A stretch of 64,000 bases of DNA from Carposina sasakii. Taxonomy: Eukaryota; Arthropoda; Insecta; Lepidoptera; Carposinidae. Position 1 is the first letter of the stretch; each line of letters starts with the position of its first letter. The notes beneath the pieces are model-generated. The model made no database searches and had not been told where the DNA came from. It saw only the letters and a program-made list of their open reading frames with translations. The position numbers and the translations under genes were made by a program. The stretch covers positions 7,874,001-7,938,000 of the forward strand of contig CP053157.1 in assembly GCA_014607495.2 (NCBI GenBank). The letters are read 5' to 3'. Positions 60,401 to 64,000 of this stretch are shown in pieces.

Positions 60401-63400
60401 ATGTACACTCTTATTTAAGCAACATATAATTACACTCCTTCTTCCGTCGGTGCAATATGTAGGTACTCTTCTTTCATTCATCCCTATTATCCGTCATCTC
60501 GTTATTCTCATGTCTACCTCTTCCTCTATAACCATCTTACTTCGGACACGGCTTAACGCAACTTACAATTTCACGACTTAACACAATTATCTTCATCTTC
60601 ATAAGCCTATTGCAGTCCATTACTGGACGTAGGCCCCCCCCCCCTGCCATAGGAGGATTTTGTTACTAAAAAGTTCCACTATCTGTTTTTCGACGGCTCC
60701 ATCATCAGACCCTCGTTTCCTTTATATTATGTGTAGCTGACCAAAATTCTTTATAAAAATCTAAAAACGGACTACTCGTGCCTTTTATCTTTGAGGATAT
60801 CCCTAGATTCCTTAGAGATTCCATCATCAGATGTTATGTTTTATATGTAGGTGATTAAAACGCTCAGTAAAAGTATAAAAACAGACTACATGTGCCTACA
60901 ATATTCGAGGATTGCCCTCGATTTCTCCAAGATCCCATCATCAGATCCTGATGTGGTGAATATGGGACCAACCTGGAAGTACACCATGACCAACTATAAA
61001 AAAAAATTGAAATCGGTTCATAAATGACGGAGTTCTAAGGTAACACACATAAAAAAAAATAAAAAATAAAAAAAAAAACATACAGACGAATTGATAACCT
61101 CTCTTTTTGAAGTCGGTTAAAAATAAACTATCGACTGGCTCATGTATTACGATGTTTGTAATCAAGTCACATTATAGTAATATTGACCTACATGTGTTGA
61201 GAAACGAAACATCCGTGCAAGTTGCGAATAGGTAATTAAACGAGTAGAGAGTTAACTTGATGTGTGCTGGGTATGTCATGAAATGCCATAAGGCAAGCCT
61301 AATTTTAATCATTCTTAGTGCTTGGTTATGTTTCTTCTATATTCAAGATTTCAGCTAGAGTGCTTTGATGCAATATTAACCAGGGTGTAACTAAAGGGCT
61401 CTCTGTACATAAATGATGTTAAGCAAAATGCTATATAATTGCCCATTATAGAAAACTATTTTGAGACTCAAAATCATTGGTATTCATTATTCGACAGCCA
61501 AGCTAATATTTCAATGGATCCTGGCTGTTCAGTTGTTATGTTACGATCATTAGAAAAAATTTTATGTTCTTCAATAGTATTCATTCCATAATAATATTAT
61601 AGAATTCTAGACCACCGGACATCTAAGTACTTGTTTTTTTCTTTTTAGTTTTTACTTTTTAAGCAGTCGGGTTTTTGGATTTTTTAAATTATGTTTTTTT
61701 ATTAGAATTCTCCATGCTATCTGGAAAAAGCTAAATGTGATTTCGAGTGCCTAATTTTCTTTATAAGGTTCTAGTCTATATTGAGCTATTTTCTTAGCAT
61801 TTCCTTTACCATATCCCTTTTTGTAACACTCTCTATATACATAGTTGTATTGAATCAGATTTTTACGCTAAATTAATCGACTAAAATACTACAATCTTTT
61901 TTTTTACGCAATATTGGTGATTCCAGGTATAATAGTCTACGATGCTAGCCGTGACAACGCTTGGCGAGTGACCCACGCCTCCATGTACCCTGACCCTGAC
62001 CTGGGGGAGTACGACATCAACGGCGAGAGGTTCACCCTGATGGACGGCATCATTGGCCTGGCTCACTCGCCGGCGCAAGGACTACTGTACTACCAGCCTA
62101 TGGCTACTGATAGGTAGGCTTTCCCCTATACTTGTATGTCGTGTTACTTTGTATGGATATGTGACGTTAGTGCTCGCAGATTTTGTGGCAAGACTTATCT
62201 ATTAATATTACCCAATATTGAACCCGAACATTGATGGACGTGTGCTTTCAACAACAAAAACTCTTGACGTATTTTTTTAGACCCAAATGTCTCGTTACTC
62301 ACTCTTCCGATACAATTTTTCCCAGATTGATCCGTCTAAAAACGTTCCGAATATCACAGTCCTTCTGAATAACCTTAGGACTTTGGAAATAGATCATCTG
62401 CATTGTTTTCGTAATATCCTATATACCTAATATTGATACAATGTGGCTAATACAATGTATGACTATATGTACTTACTTATGCGTAGGTTAACAAAAAAAA
62501 TCATGAAATGTAGACTTCTATTCTAATACGTAGGGAAGTAATTACGTCAGCTGTAGCACGTTACACTGATTTAACCCACTAATTACTTACATAACTCACC
62601 GGTTGAAGAAAAAAGTGTGATATCGGCTTCCGTCGTTCAGTAGAAAGTGATACTTTTCTATTGTTCATCACACATTCGTTCGTATAGCTGGTTTTAAAAT
62701 TAAGGAAGCGCAGTTTATATACCATAAGTTACTATTCACCTATTCTAATAAGGATATTATTATATTTTACACACTTCTGAACAATAACAATAAGAATGCG
62801 ACATCATAAAGGAAATTTCAATGGATGATACGATTATGATTGTAGAGTCCATAGATTTCGGTTACATTGTTGAAGCAAATAGAAAAAAATAATGAATTCG
62901 GTATAATAACTACAAGTATGTATCTTCAAGAGAGGCCTATATTCAGCAATTATTTCATGTACAGATTTTAATGTTGCAAAATTGTCACTTAGCTCGTGCC
63001 TCGGAAAGCACGTAAAACCGTTGGTCCTGCGTCTGATCTCTCTCCGGTCGTGTCGGCTTTCCGTCCCATCGGACTATGACAGTAACGGAATAGAGAGTGC
63101 ATCTGTGTTTGCGCACACACTTGTGCACTATAATATCTCTTGCATACCTGACCAATCTCCGTAGAGATTGGTGGCCTTGGCCGAAATACGGTCGGAGATT
63201 ATCATCATCATCATATTCAGCAATGGACAACCTATGAAATGATGAAACGTCTCTATTTTCTTTCCAGAATATTCAGCGTGTCCACAGCAGTGCTAGCGGC
63301 CGGACCCCCGGCGGAGGGCACTGCTCTGCCCGTCAACCTGGTGGGGCGTAAGTCCTCGCAAGGAGTCGGGCTCGCCGTAGACCCACGAGATGATACCATC

Positions 63401-64000
63401 ATCTTCAGTCCCATTACTGAGACTGCCATCGCCACTTGGAACCCTATTAATAATGTTCACAGGTATGTGGGTTTGAGAGTAGGTAAACGTCACCATTCTC
63501 ACCTTCTCCTGTTCTCTCACCTTTATATTCGTTTATAAGGTGATATAGATGTTAGCTTATGAGCTTATGTCTACAGTCGCAATTGAATGGGTTTTGCACT
63601 TTCATTAGATAAAAACCCCTAAGCCTTGTCGCGTGCCCGGGGGGAGGCCTACGTTCTGCGTATGCAATAGGCTGACGAAGACGAAGAATCTTAATGTATA
63701 TGACTGATACTGAAATGGACAGGTTGAACAAAATTTTGGTGTGACGACGCGACAGCGGTCAGAAGCGACCATAATATTTATAGTCCAAAGCCATAAAACC
63801 TAAGGGTCAATGAGAAAATGATGTCATCTAATCATGCGATGACCAGCTTTCTTAGTATAACATTTTGTTTTCCAGGGTGCTTGCACAAGACTCAGACAAG
63901 TTGCAGTTCTGTGCCGACGTAAGGTGGGCTGAGCGTGACAATGGCGCTGTGTGGGCGCTATCGTCGCGCTTCCACAAATACTTCCTGAAGACCATCACAA
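45473..64000 (+). CDS. yellow/major royal jelly protein family member (partial at 3' end)
   Basis: Six exons with consistent phases: 45473-45742, 48827-49024, 55153-55300, 61927-62113, 63268-63462, 63876-beyond the window. They give 374 codons so far. A 5' leader exon is likely, since 'ttacag|gtcacaaat' ends 9 bases before the [20 protein letters not shown] is a signal peptide. Family landmarks: [10 protein letters not shown] and [18 protein letters not shown] (exon 1), [11 protein letters not shown] and [10 protein letters not shown] (exon 2), [12 protein letters not shown] followed by RFTLMDGI (exon 4), and [13 protein letters not shown] (exon 6). This is the canonical secreted six-bladed propeller of yellow proteins, linked to cuticle pigmentation and sclerotisation. 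The motif set fits the yellow-d/e type better than yellow itself, but I cannot fix the subgroup. Exons are much more GC-rich than the introns. The last part of the C-terminus lies beyond the window. Confidence 0.92.
45907..46144. mobile_element. foldback element with roughly 100-base arms
   Basis: The left arm, 45907 to about 46007, and the right arm, about 46043-46144, are inverted copies with few mismatches. Shared strings include 'ttcactatgggtgcgcccac', 'ccctccactgaccctcgga', 'tctgataac', 'ataactgcgacaacaggcac' and 'ttgcactaacta'. The loop is about 35 bases. Being in the first intron of the yellow gene, it would form a long hairpin in the pre-mRNA. Confidence 0.9.
46265..48826. other. intron 1 of yellow gene, AT-rich, no other gene
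   Basis: Apart from short unsupported ORFs (46275-46523; 47643-47861 on minus), I see no coding sequence, transposon ends or repeats of note. Confidence 0.45.
49161..49166 (-). terminator. polyadenylation signal AATAAA of nested gene
   Basis: Minus-strand AATAAA 33 bases past the stop codon of the intronless gene at 49199-49741. It supports an independent transcript from the intron. Confidence 0.55.
49199..49741 (-). CDS. predicted secreted protein, HSP20-like pattern; intronless, nested antisense in yellow intron 2
   Basis: 180 codons from the first ATG. The seventh codon (49723) is the better start, because [18 protein letters not shown] is then a signal peptide at the N-terminus. TATA-like sequences lie on the minus strand at 49780-49762, only 20-40 bases upstream. 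The mature part has a segment [14 protein letters not shown] followed by [11 protein letters not shown] and then [16 protein letters not shown]. This resembles strands 3 to 9 of an alpha-crystallin/HSP20 fold, where a short hydrophobic strand pair is followed by a 'G-L-V-x-V-P' closing strand. That is pattern reading, not a database match. There are two potential N-glycosylation sites in the middle (NVT, NAT) and a CSAC pair near the C-terminus. Signal peptide, TATA, length and polyA signal all suggest a real gene. Function unknown. Confidence 0.75.
   Translation of the reverse strand: MSVNSTMFRFVILLCAVHLSTSHFSLFSHSNRHVFEELADAVIEVDKRLEDNCNENKNVTTTELYAPELYRLTTSVEGFTRKCFDITIKHRTLFINAFLDDDSGHKHYIDIRVIAAKINATDATWSYEAGQLVVEVPYHRDHKTCSACVNHSKVTVREAVTTGPLDVRFGNTNDDVVQNN
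49762..49780 (-). promoter_or_regulatory. TATA-like promoter of nested gene
   Basis: The minus strand reads TATATTATAGTCTTTATAA. A start site 25-30 bases downstream would fall just before or inside the first six codons, which favours the internal ATG at 49723. Confidence 0.4.
49923..50094 (-). mobile_element. 172-bp non-autonomous Helitron
   Basis: On the minus strand it starts A|TCTTTATACTATATAAATC and ends 'ccacgctgacggagttgcgg', then 'ctgtcca', then CTAG (49926-49923) and T. Start, end hairpin and A/T target bases all fit a Helitron insertion. Confidence 0.82.
50716..50892 (+). repeat. RTE-type 3' tail repeat
   Basis: (ATC)n, then 'cagcctattgcagtctactg', 'ctggacgcaggcctcctcca', then 'catctggccggagggcgtcc'. 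It is a longer copy of the repeat at 44598. Confidence 0.75.
51672..51725. repeat. dispersed 'gacgatagtgttacggactatcgag' repeat, copy 2
   Basis: Nearly the same 53 bases as 13365-13417, in the same orientation. Confidence 0.7.
51797..52018 (+). mobile_element. 5'-truncated RTE-like LINE, C-terminal tail and 3' UTR
   Basis: The frame 51806-51934 reads [20 protein letters not shown], then [14 protein letters not shown], then a TAA. This is the usual C-terminus of lepidopteran RTE-type endonuclease/reverse transcriptases. A short 3' UTR follows, with 'gaataaaaggcttataataa'. Everything upstream of the tail is missing. Confidence 0.82.
52643..52845 (+). repeat. RTE tail repeat followed by a MITE end
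   Basis: 'cttcagcctattgcagtcca', then 'ctgctggacgtaggcctccc' (52650-52690). A lone right end of the CAGGGTGTAACA MITE, 'ttccgttacaccctgtata', lies at about 52820-52840. Confidence 0.65.
53660..53803 (-). CDS. tentative terminal exon of an unidentified antisense gene
   Basis: The minus strand has an acceptor 'ttcgttagcag', then 47 open codons of clearly higher GC content than the flanks, ending in TAA. The peptide begins [18 protein letters not shown] and has a hydrophobic stretch, [15 protein letters not shown], near its end. A minus-strand AATAAA lies about 280 bases downstream (near 53375). It could be spliced from 54647-54547 (phase agrees) or from an exon elsewhere. No family was recognised. 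Confidence 0.4.
   Translation of the reverse strand, partial: PVSTQLDKKRPFEDLELPMLKPVGINALTSVLLAIIGLFRPQRRHTY
54547..54647 (-). CDS. tentative exon upstream of the antisense terminal exon
   Basis: Acceptor 'attttacag', then 33 open codons ([20 protein letters not shown] and onward to HIKFET), then donor GTAATA. Its end phase matches the start of the exon at 53803. No motif supports it, and by length it could be chance. Confidence 0.25.
55560..55960. other. unclassified GC-richer block in yellow intron 3
   Basis: This segment has higher GC than the rest of the intron, with words such as 'ggtacgtaccccgtacctcc' and 'gcgcgtgcgct'. It might be a solo LTR or another transposon piece, but I could not identify ends or target duplications. 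Confidence 0.25.
56186..57796 (+). mobile_element. Helitron with internally duplicated body and helicase remnants
   Basis: It starts A|TCTATACTAATATTATAAAG and ends 'gcgggcaacag', then CTAG (57793-57796) and T. The body is present twice, offset by 799 bases (56192 to about 56970 and 56998 to about 57770), with only scattered differences. Each half carries two diverged copies of a 'gatgcagaaccctta..gcccagctaaa' segment. Each half ends with about 70 codons of a PIF1-type Helitron helicase C-terminus ([19 protein letters not shown], then [20 protein letters not shown]), ending in a stop. The helicase N-terminus and Rep domain are missing, so the element is non-autonomous. The internal junction is an AT microsatellite. 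Confidence 0.88.
57797..57933 (+). mobile_element. second Helitron 3' end, adjacent
   Basis: 'cagtccacgcggacggagtc', then 'gcgggcgtccg', then CTAG (57930-57933) and T. The 3' hairpin closely matches that of the element at 3062-3857. No 5' terminus was found. It is probably an older copy into which, or beside which, the larger Helitron inserted. Confidence 0.6.
57940..58525 (+). mobile_element. RTE-like LINE, leader and start of endonuclease domain
   Basis: The frame at about 58330-58525 reads [20 protein letters not shown], then [19 protein letters not shown], then LTFLYSG. This is the N-terminus of an AP-type endonuclease of RTE-like LINEs. 57940-58330 probably holds its 5' region. The domain stops near 58526 and resumes near 59545. 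Confidence 0.8.
58526..58620 (+). mobile_element. LINE 3' end inserted in endonuclease domain
   Basis: 'cgcctttgtacattatctt', then 'gtacaataaagaatatgaat', is a typical 3' tail (polyA-like signal plus short repeat) of a retroposon. It sits exactly at the break in the endonuclease frame. Confidence 0.55.
58640..59544 (-). mobile_element. minus-strand RTE-like reverse transcriptase fragment
   Basis: Broken frames on the minus strand. 59488-59168 has [19 protein letters not shown] and [15 protein letters not shown] with the catalytic YADD. 59204-58956 has [18 protein letters not shown] and [12 protein letters not shown]. 58995-58813 has [15 protein letters not shown] and RKCNWIGHT. Beyond 58813 the tail [20 protein letters not shown] is readable to about 58640. 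This is the second half of an RTE-type RT with several frameshifts. It splits the plus-strand endonuclease. Confidence 0.82.
59545..59745 (+). mobile_element. RTE-like endonuclease domain, second part
   Basis: The frame [14 protein letters not shown], a stop, [34 protein letters not shown] continues the endonuclease begun at 58330, with an in-frame TAA between the two peptides. The QCYAPT motif is standard for this enzyme family. Confidence 0.8.
60001..61124. mobile_element. composite repeat with AACCGACTTC/GAAGTCGGTT termini
   Basis: Inverted ends AACCGACTTC (60016-60025) and GAAGTCGGTT (61109-61118). The 3' half has three 'ccatcatcaga' units about 120 bases apart (60700, 60822, 60936). It then has 'gggaccaacctggaagtaca' and 'aaatcggttcataaatgacg', strings of a high-copy lepidopteran repeat. 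A piece of minus-strand RT (60408-60270) and an RTE tail (60598-60645) are nested inside. Confidence 0.65.
60260..60410 (-). mobile_element. short RT C-terminal fragment
   Basis: The minus-strand frame [17 protein letters not shown] followed by [18 protein letters not shown] is the standard post-RT segment of RTE-type LINEs. It is bounded by microsatellite (ATG/ATC)n at about 60206. Confidence 0.75.
61381..61838. mobile_element. MITE, CAGGGTGTAACA family, copy 3 (decayed, enlarged)
   Basis: The left end CAGGGTGTAACTAAAGGGC and right end CCCTTTTTGTAACACTCTC are diverged. Inner motifs of the family remain ('cccattatag', 'ttttgagactcaaaatca', 'tctccatgctatctgg'). The middle is about 190 bases longer than in copies 1 and 2, with 'ttaagcagtcgggtttttgg' at about 61660-61680, suggesting a further insertion. 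It lies just upstream of yellow exon 4. Confidence 0.7.
62951..63213 (+). mobile_element. retroposon insertion with 11-bp target duplication
   Basis: 'cacttagctcgtgcctcgga', 'aagcacgtaaaaccgttggt', 'ctctccggtcgtgtcggc', 'tttgcgcacacacttgtgca' and the (ATC)n tail form a very common moth repeat (a SINE or LINE 3' end). An exact 11-base repeat TATTCAGCAAT flanks the block (62940-62950 and 63214-63224), which fits target-primed insertion. Confidence 0.78.
63633..63685 (-). repeat. RTE-type 3' tail, inverse copy
   Basis: The reverse complement reads 'cagcctattgcatacgcaga' followed by 'acgtaggcctccccccgg'. Confidence 0.6.

Noticed and set aside
63253..63520. Minus-strand ORFs of 60 and 75 codons
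   Set aside because: Antisense to yellow exon 5, which is phase-locked to its neighbours.
1..64000. CRISPR arrays, bacterial operons, tRNA and rRNA genes
   Set aside because: No regular spacer arrays and no recognisable cloverleaf or rRNA sequence were seen. The split genes show this is eukaryotic DNA. A tRNAscan run would be needed to exclude decayed tRNAs.

Overview
The window is eukaryotic nuclear DNA, AT-rich and intron-dense, and almost certainly from a moth or butterfly. The evidence is two genes of the insect-specific yellow/major royal jelly protein (MRJP) family and several repeat types typical of Lepidoptera: short Helitrons ending in a GC-rich hairpin plus CTAG-T, RTE-type LINE tails reading 'cagtccactgctggac', and interspersed repeats with GT-AG split host genes between them. 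I see no prokaryotic gene organisation, CRISPR array or recognisable tRNA or rRNA gene. The exon models below are my own: splice sites were chosen so that GT/AG ends and codon phase agree across every junction.

Layout. 1-1533 (-): gag and protease remains of a Ty3/gypsy-like LTR retrotransposon, running off the left edge. 2.4-5.3 kb: Helitrons and other repeats. 5588-6343 (-): first two coding exons of an ABCA-type ABC transporter. 7598-18332 (+): a complete 14-exon ubiquitin-specific protease of the USP31/USP43 type (961 codons), divergent from the ABCA gene, with hAT MITEs, a foldback element, a minisatellite, a LINE tail and a 149-bp tandem duplication of one coding exon. 22073-27899 (-): a complete 5-exon yellow/MRJP gene (353 codons), convergent with the protease. 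30-45 kb: mostly non-coding, with LINE fragments (the longest an uninterrupted reverse-transcriptase ORF at 36.7-38.1 kb), MITEs and tandem duplications. 45473-64000 (+): a second yellow/MRJP gene, six exons seen, continuing off the right edge. Its introns are full of transposons, and one holds a small intronless antisense gene for a predicted secreted protein (49199-49741) plus a tentative second antisense exon pair.

The two yellow genes are head to head, with about 17.5 kb between their start codons. Such clustering fits the known local duplication of this family. The ABC transporter and the deubiquitinase have no evident functional link to them. The most interesting points are the nested antisense gene with an HSP20-like sequence pattern, the exon duplication in the protease, a Helitron with an internal tandem duplication of its helicase end, and several well-preserved transposon insertions with exact target-site duplications.
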